Source: Actinobacteria bacterium OV450 (GTDB lineage Bacteria > Actinomycetota > Actinomycetes > Streptomycetales > Streptomycetaceae). Taken from it: a DNA stretch of 64,000 bases. The stretch lies in NCBI GenBank assembly GCA_001298555.1, contig LJCW01000372.1, forward strand, positions 62,001-126,000, in the 5' to 3' direction. Below, piece after piece: positions 34,301 through 42,175 of this stretch. Both the position numbers and the translations under genes were made by a program. The notes beneath the pieces were generated by a model that searched no databases, was not told where the DNA came from, and saw nothing but the letters and a program-made list of their open reading frames with translations. Position 1 is the stretch's first letter, and every line of letters starts with the position of its first letter.

Positions 34301-34926
34301 CCGGCCACCACGTCCAGGAAGTGGCCCGACAGCCGGGTCAGCAGCCGCCACTGGCGGTCCATGCGGGACTGGGTGGCCATGCCGATCAGCACCATGAACA
34401 GCGGAATGAGCGGCAGCGTGACCACGATGATGGCCGCTGACACCCAGTCCTCGGTGACGATCCGCGCCAGGACCGCCACCGGGACCACCACCGCGAGTCC
34501 CAGCTGGGGCAGGTAGCGGGAGAAGTAGTCGTCCAGGGCGTCCACGCCCCGGGTGGCCAGCGCCACCAGCGATCCGGTCTGCCGACCGCTCAGCCAGCCG
34601 GGTCCCAGATCCGCCGCGCGGTCCAGCAGCCGCCCCCTGAGCTGCGACTTGACCGCCGCACTCGCCCGGTGGGCGGCCAGCTCCGTGAGCCAGGCGAGCA
34701 GGCCGCGCCCCAACGCCACTGCCGCGAGCAACAGCAGCGGCGTGCGCAGCGCCTCTCCGTCCAGCCCCTGCTCGAAGGCGCCGACCACGATCTCGGCGAT
34801 CAACATCGCCTGACCTACGACCAGCCCCGCCCCGGCGAACCCCAGGCCCACCACGGCCGCCAGGAAGAGGCGGGTGGAGCGGGCGTACCGGAGCAGGCGC
34901 GGGTCGATCGGTTTCACGTGAAACAT
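31378..34926 (-). CDS. cydD: CydDC fused ABC exporter for cytochrome bd assembly
   Basis: A 1182-residue protein joining CydD and CydC, which exports reductant (glutathione/cysteine or heme-related thiol in E. coli) needed to assemble cytochrome bd. Each half has six membrane helices and an ATPase: Walker A GPSGAGKSTLLQV (about 370) and GPSGAGKTSLAQV (about 970), signatures LSAGQRQRLALA and ISGGQRQRLALA, and two Walker B motifs (VLLLDEPTAALD, VLVLDEPAEHLD). A 60-residue Gly/Ser/Pro linker joins the halves. The start codon and first residues MFHVKP are the translation of the parS at 34911-34924; GGGGG lies just before. It follows cydB by 33 bp. Confidence 0.93.
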   Translation of the reverse strand: MFHVKPIDPRLLRYARSTRLFLAAVVGLGFAGAGLVVGQAMLIAEIVVGAFEQGLDGEALRTPLLLLAAVALGRGLLAWLTELAAHRASAAVKSQLRGRLLDRAADLGPGWLSGRQTGSLVALATRGVDALDDYFSRYLPQLGLAVVVPVAVLARIVTEDWVSAAIIVVTLPLIPLFMVLIGMATQSRMDRQWRLLTRLSGHFLDVVAGLPTLKVFGRAKAQAESIRKITDEYRQATVRTLRIAFLSSFALELLATLSVALVAVTIGMRLVHGELDLYTGLVILILAPEAYLPLRQVGAQYHAAAEGLAAAEEIFEVLQTPVAASGGGVPVSAAGLRIELDGVAVRYEGRGEDSPGPVSLTVGPGECVALTGPSGAGKSTLLQVLLGFVSPTAGQVRIGGVDLASLSLEQWRERIAWVPQRPHLFAGTIAENVRLARPDASADAVAGALKDAGAWGFVSTLPRGVDTELGEGGVGLSAGQRQRLALARAFLADRPVLLLDEPTAALDGETEAAVVDAVRRLAVGRTVLLVVHRPALLAVADRVVPVGAAGLRALPSPARAAGSDGLSGERNGLSGTGEWLLGSAPERTAKAVGGDSGGGDPLRRVRAVARPWQGRFRLGLLLGALAVGCSVGLMAVSGWLISRASEQPPVLYLMVAVTATRTFGIGRAVFRYAERLVSHDAVLRMLAELRVSVFRRLERIAPAGLREQRRGDLLARLVADADSLQDYWLRWLLPVGTAVLVGTGSVAFTAWLLPGAGAALAFGLLAAGVGVPLVSGACARRAERQLAPARGELATRVADLLTGTAELTVAGALPGRKDAAKDGDRTLTAIAARTAAAGGLGAGLTALVCGLTMVACAALAAGAVHDGRLSGVAMAVAVLTPLAAFEAVNGLPQAVQYRQRVRRSAERIHEVIDAPVPVVEPERPAGMPASPFPLRLTGLAARHPGQERDALHGLDLTLEAGRRVAVVGPSGAGKTSLAQVLLRFMDLHQGTYTLGGTDARSLDSDGVRRIVGLCAQDAHLFDSSVRENLRLARPGASEEQLRQALAAARLLEWADGLPDGLDTLVGEHGERISGGQRQRLALARALLADFPVLVLDEPAEHLDLATADALTADLLAATEGRTTVLITHRLAGLEAVDEVLVLERGAVVQRGAYAELAAVEGPLRKLLERERASDGVLADFPR
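34911..34924. other. parS site overlapping the cydDC start
   Basis: Perfect GTTTCACGTGAAAC core; the left flank is G instead of T, so the extended dyad is shorter than in the other copies. On the minus strand the site is preceded by AT so that ATG-TTT-CAC-GTG-AAA begins the CydDC protein. Confidence 0.9.
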
Positions 34927-34959
34927 CCCCCAGAGCAGGGTCGGGCAGCAGGGTCGGGA

Positions 34960-35961
34960 TCAGTGCGCGTCAGCGATGTGCTGCGTACCGATCCGCTTGC
35001 GGAACACCCAGTAGGTCCAGCCCTGGTAGAGCAGGACGAGCGGCGTGGCCACTCCCGCGCACCAGGTCATGATCTTCAGCGTGTACGGGCTGGATGAGGC
35101 GTTGGTGACCGTGAGGTTCCAGGCGGCGTTCAGCGAGGACGGCATCACGTTCGGGAAGAGCGTCAGGAAGAGCATCGCGACCGCGGCCGCGATGGTGATC
35201 CCGGAGAGGGCGAACGACCAGCCCTCGCGGCCCGCGAGGTTGCAGGCCAGGGCTCCCACCAGAGCCACGACCGCGACGGCCATGGCGACCAGGCTCTTGC
35301 CGTCGCCGTGCGAGACCTGGGTCCAGGCCAGGAAGGCGAGGGCCAGCACGGCGGTGAGCAGGCCCAGCCGGGTCGCCAGTGTGCGCGAGCGCTCCCGGAT
35401 GTCCCCGACCGTCTTGAGGGAGGTGAACACCGCCCCGTGGAAGGTGAAGAGGGTGAGGGTGACGAGGCCGCCGAGCAGCGAGTAGACGTTGAGCAGGTCG
35501 AAAAGGCCGCCGACGTAGTTCATGTGCTCGTCGATCTTCACGCCGCGCACGATGTTGGCGAAGGCCACGCCCCAGAGGAACGCGGGGATCAGCGAGGTCC
35601 AGAAGATGGCGTGTTCCCAGTTGGTCTGCCACCTGTCCTCGTCCCGCTTGTGCCGGTACTCGAAGGCGACGCCGCGGACGATCAGGCAGATCAGGATGAG
35701 CAGCAGCGGCAGGTAGAACCCCGAGAAGAGGGTGGCGTACCACTCCGGGAAGGCGGCGAAGGTGGCACCGCCGGCGGTGAGCAGCCAGACCTCGTTGCCG
35801 TCCCACACGGGTCCGATCGTGTTGATCAGGACCCGTCGCTCCTTGCGGTCGCGGGCGAGCAGCTTGGTCAGGACTCCGACCCCGAAGTCGAAACCCTCCA
35901 GGAAGAAGTAGCCGGTCCACAGGACGGCGATGAGCACGAACCAGACGTCATGGAGTTGCAT
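34960..35961 (-). CDS. cydB: Cytochrome bd ubiquinol/menaquinol oxidase subunit II
   Basis: CydB, 333 residues, eight to nine membrane helices. The opening LHDVWFVLIAVLWTGYFFLEGFDFGVG contains the family hallmark FFLEGFDFGVG, and GPVWDGNEVWLLTAGGATFAAFPEWYA is the conserved segment after it. It partners CydA in the proton-motive but non-pumping high-affinity oxidase that lets mycelium respire at low oxygen. It starts 18 bp after the cydA stop and is followed 33 bp later by cydDC, one operon. Confidence 0.96.
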   Translation of the reverse strand: MQLHDVWFVLIAVLWTGYFFLEGFDFGVGVLTKLLARDRKERRVLINTIGPVWDGNEVWLLTAGGATFAAFPEWYATLFSGFYLPLLLILICLIVRGVAFEYRHKRDEDRWQTNWEHAIFWTSLIPAFLWGVAFANIVRGVKIDEHMNYVGGLFDLLNVYSLLGGLVTLTLFTFHGAVFTSLKTVGDIRERSRTLATRLGLLTAVLALAFLAWTQVSHGDGKSLVAMAVAVVALVGALACNLAGREGWSFALSGITIAAAVAMLFLTLFPNVMPSSLNAAWNLTVTNASSSPYTLKIMTWCAGVATPLVLLYQGWTYWVFRKRIGTQHIADAH

Positions 35962-35979
35962 GGTGTGGTCCCCTCAGCC

Positions 35980-37485
35980 TCAGTACGAGAAGGCCATCGG
36001 CCGGTCGGGGTTCTTGTCGTCCCCGCCGATCTTGGTGGGCGGGTTCAGGTCGGCCTCGGTGAGCTCGGGCGGCCCGAGCTTCACGTACTTCACCAGCAGC
36101 CTGACCTCGATCACCGCGAGCACGGCGTACAGGAGAGTGAAGCCGATCATCGAGGTGAGCACCTCGCCCTGGGAGACGTGGGGCGAGACCGCGTCACGGG
36201 TGCGCAGGACGCCGTAGACCACCCAGGGCTGGCGGCCCATCTCCGTGAAGATCCAGCCCCAGGAGTTGGCGATGAGCGGGAAGCCCATGGTCCACAGGGC
36301 GACGATCCAGTACCACGTGGCGAACCGGGGACTGAGCGCCTTCTTGAAGAGGACGAGGTGCGGGACCTCGCCCTCGCCGGTCCGCAGGCCCGGAGGCAGC
36401 ATGAACTTCTTGCGGGTGAGCCAGAGCCCCAGCACTCCGACGCCGAGCGAGGCCATGCCGAAGCCGATCATCCATCGGAAGCCCCAGTAGGCGACCGGGA
36501 TGTTGGGCCGGTAGTCGCCGGGGCCGAACTTCTCCTGTTCGGCCTTGTTGACGTCGTTGATGCCGGGGACGAAAGAGGTGAAGTCGTCGTTGGCCAGGAA
36601 GGACAGCAGACCCGGGATCTCTATCGCGACCTTGTTGTGGCCCTTTTCGACGTCTCCGTAGGCGAAGACCGAGAAGGGCGCGGGAGCCTCGCCGTCCCAG
36701 AGCGCCTCGGCGGCGGCCATCTTCATCGGCTGCTGCTTGAACATCACCTTGCCGAGCAGGTCACCGCTGATGGCGGTGCCCATTCCGGCGATGATCAGGG
36801 TGACCAGGCCGAGCCGCAGCGACGTCCGCATCACGGGGATGTGCTTCTTGCGGGCCAGGTGGAAGGCCGAGATGCCGACCATGAAGGCGCCGCCGACCAG
36901 GAAGGCCGCCGTGATGGTGTGGAAGAACTGGGTCAGGGCGGTGTTCTGGGTGAGCACCAGCCAGAAGTCGGTGAGCTCGGCCCGGCCCCGCTCCCCGTTG
37001 ATCCGGTAGCCGACCGGGTGCTGCATCCAGGAATTCGCCGCGAGGATGAAGTACGCGGAGAGGATGGTGCCGATCGAGACCATCCAGATGCAGGCCAGGT
37101 GGATCTTCTTCGGCAGCTTGTCCCAGCCGAAGATCCACAGGCCGATGAAGGTCGACTCGAAGAAGAAGGCGATCAGCGCCTCGAAGGCCAGCGGTGCCCC
37201 GAAGACGTCACCGACGAAACGCGAGTAGTCGGACCAGTTCATGCCGAACTGGAACTCCTGCACGATGCCCGTGACGACACCCATCGCGATATTGATCAAG
37301 AAAAGCTTGCCCCAGAACTTGGTGGCCCTGAGGTACTTCTCTTTCCCCGAACGCACCCACGCGGTCTGAAGACCTGCCGTGAGTGCGGCGAGTGAGATCG
37401 TCAGCGGGACGAACAGGAAGTGGTAGACGGTGGTGATGCCGAACTGCCAGCGCGCCAACGTCTCTGGCGCCAAAGCTACGTCCAC
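35980..37485 (-). CDS. cydA: Cytochrome bd oxidase subunit I
   Basis: CydA, 501 residues, nine membrane helices, carrying hemes b558, b595 and d. The heme-ligand His near residue 22 is in RWQFGITTVYHFLFVPLTI; HPVGYRINGERGRAE, a GRQPWVVYGVLRT motif (about 415) and the menaquinol-binding periplasmic Q loop (short type) are visible. GTG at 37485 is preceded by GAAGGAGA. It heads cydA-cydB-cydDC, and a Rex operator lies at 37571-37586, 86 bp upstream, so expression should rise when NADH/NAD is high at low oxygen. Confidence 0.96.
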   Translation of the reverse strand: MDVALAPETLARWQFGITTVYHFLFVPLTISLAALTAGLQTAWVRSGKEKYLRATKFWGKLFLINIAMGVVTGIVQEFQFGMNWSDYSRFVGDVFGAPLAFEALIAFFFESTFIGLWIFGWDKLPKKIHLACIWMVSIGTILSAYFILAANSWMQHPVGYRINGERGRAELTDFWLVLTQNTALTQFFHTITAAFLVGGAFMVGISAFHLARKKHIPVMRTSLRLGLVTLIIAGMGTAISGDLLGKVMFKQQPMKMAAAEALWDGEAPAPFSVFAYGDVEKGHNKVAIEIPGLLSFLANDDFTSFVPGINDVNKAEQEKFGPGDYRPNIPVAYWGFRWMIGFGMASLGVGVLGLWLTRKKFMLPPGLRTGEGEVPHLVLFKKALSPRFATWYWIVALWTMGFPLIANSWGWIFTEMGRQPWVVYGVLRTRDAVSPHVSQGEVLTSMIGFTLLYAVLAVIEVRLLVKYVKLGPPELTEADLNPPTKIGGDDKNPDRPMAFSY

Positions 37486-37570
37486 GTCGTCGTCTCCTTC
37501 GGTGCGCCGTGGTCACTGCCGCAGTTTGCCTGGCATGCCCTACCCAATAGCTGACAAAGCAGGACACGCT

Positions 37571-37586
37571 TGTGAACGCGTTCACA
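37571..37586. promoter_or_regulatory. Rex operator (ROP) upstream of cydA
   Basis: Perfect 16-bp palindrome TGTGAACGCGTTCACA, matching the ROP consensus TGTGAACNNNTTCACA defined for Rex, the NADH/NAD+-sensing repressor of S. coelicolor, whose first known target is the cyd operon. A further half-like TTCACA lies directly beside it (37587-37594 region: TTCACAAG). Located 86-101 bases upstream of the cydA start. Confidence 0.9.
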
Positions 37587-37648
37587 TTCACAAGCATTAT
37601 GTCGTACCGCTCTCGACGCCTTTCAGCCGGGGGTCCCCCTAGCCAATC

Positions 37649-37669
37649 CATTCAACAGATTGTTGAATG
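37649..37669. promoter_or_regulatory. Perfect 21-bp palindrome covering a start codon (putative operator)
   Basis: Half-sites CATTCAACA (37649-37657) and TGTTGAATG (37661-37669) are separated by GAT. The final ATG of the dyad is the first candidate start of the cyclophilin-like gene (37667). The TTGTTGAA-type half-site is typical of operators for FCD-type GntR repressors; no such gene lies in the window. Confidence 0.6.
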
Positions 37670-38044
37670 CCGCTCATGAGGATTCGGATCTCCTGGCCCG
37701 CGGGCCAGCTCACGGCAACCCTTGACGAGACCCCGACCGGCAAAGCGCTGGCCGAGGCCCTCCCGATCTCCGCCTCCGCCCACACCTGGGGCGAAGAGGT
37801 CTACTTCGACACCGGCGTCTGCGCGGCGCTGGAACACGACGCCCGTCAGGTCGTCGACCCCGGCACCGTCGCGTTCTGGACCGAGGGCGACGCGCTCGCG
37901 CTGCCCTACGGCCCCACACCCATCTCGCGCGGAGGCGAGAGCCGCCTGGCGAGCCCGTGCAACGTGCTCGGCTCGTTCGACGGCGACCCCCGCCTGTTGT
38001 CCACCGTCCGCGACGGTGACCCGATCCGCGTGGAACTCGCGTAG
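37667..38044 (+). CDS. Cyclophilin-like fold protein (DUF369 type)
   Basis: A 125-residue beta-barrel protein of the bacterial/archaeal cyclophilin-like family (formerly DUF369, PF04126). Matching features are MRIRISWPAGQLTATLDETPTGKALAEALP, WGEEVYFDTG, VVDPGTVAFWTEGDALALPYGPTPIS and NVLGSFDG in the expected order. Peptidyl-prolyl isomerase activity has not been established for the family. Start could be ATG 37667 or ATG 37676 (MRIRISW); neither has a ribosome-binding site, and the first lies inside the 21-bp palindrome at 37649. It is divergent from cydA and convergent with hisC. Confidence 0.75.
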   Translation: MPLMRIRISWPAGQLTATLDETPTGKALAEALPISASAHTWGEEVYFDTGVCAALEHDARQVVDPGTVAFWTEGDALALPYGPTPISRGGESRLASPCNVLGSFDGDPRLLSTVRDGDPIRVELA

Positions 38045-38072
38045 CTCCCGAGGACCCGTGCAGCCCCCAGGG

Positions 38073-39155
38073 CTACATCTCCTTGAAGAAGGCCTCAGCC
38101 GTGTGCAGGAAGAGGTCGTTCGCCTCGGGCTCGCCGATCGTGACCCGCAGGCCCTCACCCGCGAAGGGCCGGACCACCACACCGGCCTTCTCGCAGGCCG
38201 CCGCGAACTCGACCGTCCGCTCCCCCAGCCTCATCCACACGAAGTTCGCCTGCGTCTCCGGCACCACGGTCCAGCCCTGTCCGAGCAGCGCCTCGTAGAC
38301 CCGTGCACGCTCACCCACCAGCGCCCCGACCCGGCCCATCAGCTCGTCCTCGGCCCGCAGCGAGGCGACCGCCGCGTCCTGGGCGAGCTGGCTGACGCCG
38401 AAGGGCACCGCCGTCTTGCGCAGCGCCGCCGCCACCGGCTCGTGCGCCACCGCGAAGCCCACGCGCAGGCCGGCCAGCCCGTACGCCTTGGAGAACGTAC
38501 GCAGCACGCAGACGTTCGGGCGGCTGCGGTAGAGCTCGATGCCGTCCGGCACCTCGATGTCGCGGACGAACTCGCGGTACGCCTCGTCCAGCACCACCAG
38601 GATGTCCGAGGGCACCCGGTCCAGGAACCGCTCCAGCTCGGCGCGGCGCACCGCGGTGCCGGTGGGGTTGTTGGGGTTGCAGACGAAGATCAGCCGGGTC
38701 CGCTCGGTGATCGCGTCGAACATCGCGTCGAGGTCGTGCACGTCCCCGTCGGTCAGCGGGACCTGCACGGACTTCGCACCCGAGATCTGCGTGATGATCG
38801 GGTAGGCCTCGAAGGAACGCCATGCGTAGATGACCTCGTCGCCCGGACCGGCCGTCGACTGGATCAGCGACTGGGCCACACCCACTGAGCCCGTGCCCGT
38901 GGCGATGTGCTCGACCGGCACGCCGAACCGCTCGGCGAGCTCGTTCACCAGGCCCGTGCAGGCCATGTCCGGGTAACGGTTGAACTGGCCGGCCGCCGCG
39001 ACGGCCGACTCCAGCACCCCGGTCAGGGGCGGGTAGGGGTTCTCGTTCGAGGACAGCTTGTACGCGACGGGCCCGCCCGCGGCGGCGGGCTTCCCCGGCT
39101 TGTAGGTGGGAATGCCGTCCAGCTCGGCGCGCAGCTTCGGGCTCTTCTCGCTCAC
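38073..39155 (-). CDS. hisC: Histidinol-phosphate / aromatic aminotransferase
   Basis: PLP-dependent class I/II aminotransferase of 360 residues. Active-site Lys is in TFSKAYGLAGLR (about 220), with LSSNENPYPP (about 35), VCNPNNPTGT (about 158) and VVLDEAYREF (about 188). The family includes HisC and the actinomycete phenylalanine aminotransferase Pat; the sequence alone does not separate these, and a second hisC is expected in the his operon elsewhere, so an aromatic aminotransferase role is possible. GTG at 39155 follows GAGGAGGACC. A 361-bp divergent region separates it from the LacI regulator. Confidence 0.9.
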   Translation of the reverse strand: MSEKSPKLRAELDGIPTYKPGKPAAAGGPVAYKLSSNENPYPPLTGVLESAVAAAGQFNRYPDMACTGLVNELAERFGVPVEHIATGTGSVGVAQSLIQSTAGPGDEVIYAWRSFEAYPIITQISGAKSVQVPLTDGDVHDLDAMFDAITERTRLIFVCNPNNPTGTAVRRAELERFLDRVPSDILVVLDEAYREFVRDIEVPDGIELYRSRPNVCVLRTFSKAYGLAGLRVGFAVAHEPVAAALRKTAVPFGVSQLAQDAAVASLRAEDELMGRVGALVGERARVYEALLGQGWTVVPETQANFVWMRLGERTVEFAAACEKAGVVVRPFAGEGLRVTIGEPEANDLFLHTAEAFFKEM

Positions 39156-39516
39156 CGCAGGTCCTCCTCGACCGTCCCGTACGACGTCGCCGTCGACTCA
39201 ATACTGCTCACCTTATGAGGATTCCGCCCTCCCGAAAATGGCAGCGCCGGGATTGCGGGGGAGCGCACGCATATATGCGCACGCCGGTGGCCCGCGCCGT
39301 GGCGCGCATCCCTCGTACAGGTGAGTTGAAACCGCCCCCAGACCGCACCGCTTTGGCATGCCCGGACCCGACGACAAACGGCCCACTCACTCTCCGGTTC
39401 CAATTTCCTTCATTTCCAAGGTCATTGGGGGTGGCGAACCGTGCAGAATCGTGCCTGTCAACGCGTGCATATGCACCCGGACCACCCGCCCCTCCGAGCC
39501 CTACTATCGGCTCGCC
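39156..39516. other. 361-bp divergent intergenic region hisC / lacI
   Basis: No convincing gene. It holds two small dyads: GCATATATGC (39269-39278) and GTGCATATGCAC (39465-39476), which share GCATAT/ATGC halves and could be operators of the neighbouring LacI protein, and a possible -10 TACTAT (39502-39507) nine bases before its ATG. The left end contains the hisC promoter. Composition is less GC-rich than the genes. Confidence 0.5.
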
Positions 39517-40632
39517 ATGACAGCAGCAGGGAAGCATCAGGTGAGCCGGACCGAGACCACCCGGCGGGCCGCCGGCCGACAGGGCCGGGCAGGCATCAGG
39601 GACGTGGCCGCCGCGGCGGGCGTCTCGATCACGACCGTCTCCGACGCGCTCAATGGCAAGGGGCGGCTGCCGGACGCCACCCGCCGCCACGTTCGCGAAG
39701 TCGCCGACCGGCTGGGTTACCGCCCCTCCGCCGCGGCCCGCACCCTCCGTACCGGCAAGTCGGGCCTCATCGGCCTGACCGTGACGACATACGGGGATGA
39801 ACCTTTCACCTTCACCGAATTCGCGTACTTCGCCGAAATGGCCAGGGCCGCCACCTCGGCCGCGCTCGCCCGCGGCTACGCCCTCGTCATCCTCCCCGCC
39901 ACCTCCCGACACGACGTGTGGTCCAACGTGGCCCTCGACGGCACCGTCGTCATCGACCCCTCCGACCACGATCCCGTCGTCAGCGAACTGGTCCGCCAGG
40001 GCCTACCCGTCGTCTCCGACGGCCGTCCGGCGGGCTCCCTCCCGGTCACCGCCTGGGTCGACAACGACCACGAGGCCGCCGTACTCAACCTGCTGGACCA
40101 CCTCGCCGCCGCCGGCGCCCGCCGGATCGGGCTGCTGACCGGCACCACCACCGACACCTACACCCGGCTCTCCACCACCGCCTACCTCAACTGGTGCCAG
40201 CGCGTCGGCCAGGACCCCGTCTACGAGTCGTACCCCGCCCACGACCCGTGCGCGGGCGCCGTGGCCGCGGACCGGCTGCTCGCCCGGCCCGACCGCCCAG
40301 ACGCCGTCTACGGGCTCTTCGACCCCAACGGGACCGATCTGCTCGCCGCCGCCCGGCGCTACGGCCTGCGGGTACCCGAGGACCTGCTGCTCGTGTGCTG
40401 CAGCGAGTCCACCGTGTACGCCAACACCGAACCGCCCATCACCACCCTGTCCCTCAAACCGCGCCGCATCGGCACCGCCGTCGTGCAGTTGCTCATCGAC
40501 GCCATCGAGGGAGTCGACACCGGCCGACCGGTCGAACAGGTGGTCCCGACCGAGCTGATCATCCGTACGTCCTCGCAGCGCAGGCAGACCCGCACGACGA
40601 TCAGTCCGCCCCGCTCACCGGCCAAGGACTGA
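39517..40632 (+). CDS. LacI-family transcriptional regulator
   Basis: A 371-residue repressor-type protein. The lacI HTH is at about 27-75 (GIRDVAAAAGVSITTVSDALNGKGRLPDATR; the hinge region follows with YRPSAAARTLRTGKSG). A periplasmic-binding-protein-like effector domain (about 85-350) follows, most likely for a sugar. ATG at 39517 may be leaderless after TACTAT; GTG at 39541, preceded by GGGAAG, is the alternative start. No sugar transporter is adjacent, so the target may be distant. C-terminus is Arg/Thr/Pro-rich. Confidence 0.85.
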   Translation: MTAAGKHQVSRTETTRRAAGRQGRAGIRDVAAAAGVSITTVSDALNGKGRLPDATRRHVREVADRLGYRPSAAARTLRTGKSGLIGLTVTTYGDEPFTFTEFAYFAEMARAATSAALARGYALVILPATSRHDVWSNVALDGTVVIDPSDHDPVVSELVRQGLPVVSDGRPAGSLPVTAWVDNDHEAAVLNLLDHLAAAGARRIGLLTGTTTDTYTRLSTTAYLNWCQRVGQDPVYESYPAHDPCAGAVAADRLLARPDRPDAVYGLFDPNGTDLLAAARRYGLRVPEDLLLVCCSESTVYANTEPPITTLSLKPRRIGTAVVQLLIDAIEGVDTGRPVEQVVPTELIIRTSSQRRQTRTTISPPRSPAKD

Positions 40633-40773
40633 CCGTCACACCCCGGATACGGCGGGGCCGACAGCTCCGCCGAGGATTTCAGCAACACCCATTTCAGGCG
40701 AAAGCGGCAGGAACTATTGGTTCCGCCCCGGATTCACCACCCCTGGTGCGTCACAGAGCGCGAGCCGCATTCC

Positions 40774-40779
40774 TATGAT
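40774..40779 (+). promoter_or_regulatory. -10 box ahead of the phosphoesterase gene
   Basis: TATGAT in an otherwise GC-rich 231-bp intergenic region, 85-90 bases before the ATG at 40864. Confidence 0.4.
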
Positions 40780-40863
40780 GGGCGCACGACATCACGGACC
40801 CTCCGTTCAGGAGGCCAGGAGGGTCCGCAGGTGTACGGCAGCGCGACGGTGGTGGAGGGGTCG

Positions 40864-42024
40864 ATGACTCAGGGGGCCGGTCAGGGACCCGTGATGCGGA
40901 CGGAGACGCTGCGGGACTTCCGGGTCCCGGTCACCGAACCCGCCCCGTACGGCGTGCGCGGCGCGCAACCCGACGATGCCCCGGTGTACGGCGGGTACCC
41001 GGCGTACTACGGGGAGGGCACGTCCGTTCCCGCGCAGCCGCCCGTGGGCCAGGCACCCGCGGCGGGCGGACCGGCCGACGCGGACGGCCTCGACGACGGC
41101 TACACGCCCACCCACCGCGACCTCCCGGTCATCAGCCGCGGCGGACCCGGTGACACCGTCCAGGTCCAGTACGTCCCCCAGGAAGCCCCGGCCACGGGCC
41201 CCGGACCGCTGTACGTCGTCGGCGACGTCCACGGCTACCTGGACGAGCTCGTCACCGAACTCCAGGCCCAGGGCCTCATCGACGCCGACCACCGCTGGTC
41301 GGCCGGCAACGCCCGCATCTGGTTCCTCGGCGACTTCACCGACCGCGGTCCCGACGGCATCGGCGTGATCGACCTCGTCATGCGGCTGTCCGCCGAGGCC
41401 GCGGCCGCCGGCGGCTACTGCAAGGCCCTCATGGGCAACCACGAGCTGCTCCTCATCGGCGCCAAGCGGTTCGGCGACACCCCCGTCGCCTCGGGCGCCG
41501 GCACCGCCACCTTCCAGGCAGCCTGGCTGCTCAACGGCGGCCAGCGCACCGACATGGAGCGCCTGGAGGACGTCCACCTGCAGTGGATGTCGCGGCTGGA
41601 CGCGGCCGTGCTGGTGGACGGGCACCTGCTGCTGCACTCCGACACCACCGCGTACCTCGACTACGGCGACTCCATCGAGGACGTCAACGACACCATCCAC
41701 GAGTTGCTCAACCGCAACGACGCCGACATCACGTGGGACCTGTTCCGCAAGTTCACGAAGCGCTTCGCCTTCCGTGACGAGGAGACCGGCCCGCAGGCCG
41801 TACGCGAACTCCTCGACACCTACGGCGGCGGCCGCGTCGTGCACGGGCACAGTCCCATCCCCTACCTGCTGGGCGAGGTGGGCACCGAGGACGGCGACGA
41901 ATCGCACGGCCCGGAGGCCGTGAACGGCCCGCACGTGTACGCGGACGGGCTCGCCATCGCGATGGACGGCGGGGTCACGATGGCGGGCAAACTGCTGGTC
42001 GTGCAACTCCCGTTGAACGACTGA
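40864..42024 (+). CDS. Metallophosphoesterase (PPP-type serine/threonine phosphatase fold)
   Basis: A 386-residue protein. The first 105 residues are low-complexity Pro/Gly/Ala/Tyr. The calcineurin-like domain (about 110-380) has the metal-ligand series VVGDVHGYLDEL, FLGDFTDRGPDG, LMGNHELLL and VVHGHSPIPYL, the order seen in bacterial PrpA/ApaH-like and eukaryotic PPP enzymes. Substrate may be phosphoprotein or dinucleotide polyphosphate. Start at 40864 is chosen for GGAGGGG three bases before it; a GTG at 40831 with AGGAGGG seven bases upstream is an alternative and would add 11 residues. Confidence 0.85.
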   Translation: MTQGAGQGPVMRTETLRDFRVPVTEPAPYGVRGAQPDDAPVYGGYPAYYGEGTSVPAQPPVGQAPAAGGPADADGLDDGYTPTHRDLPVISRGGPGDTVQVQYVPQEAPATGPGPLYVVGDVHGYLDELVTELQAQGLIDADHRWSAGNARIWFLGDFTDRGPDGIGVIDLVMRLSAEAAAAGGYCKALMGNHELLLIGAKRFGDTPVASGAGTATFQAAWLLNGGQRTDMERLEDVHLQWMSRLDAAVLVDGHLLLHSDTTAYLDYGDSIEDVNDTIHELLNRNDADITWDLFRKFTKRFAFRDEETGPQAVRELLDTYGGGRVVHGHSPIPYLLGEVGTEDGDESHGPEAVNGPHVYADGLAIAMDGGVTMAGKLLVVQLPLND

Positions 42025-42175
42025 GGGTTATCAGAACGGGGGTAATTTCAGGAAAGCCCCTGTCACCCCGTGGCATGGGCGCTCTACCATCGCCCTATCC
42101 ATAGCAGGCTCTCCTCCGTTTTGTGCCGGCGCCCGGGTCTACGCGGGCCAACCGGTCCCCACGGAGCATCGGGGG

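Noticed and set aside
35308..37395. 695-codon open frame on the plus strand opposite cydA and cydB
   Set aside because: It is the complement of strongly conserved oxidase genes and reads as Glu/Gly/Val/Arg-rich sequence without domains.
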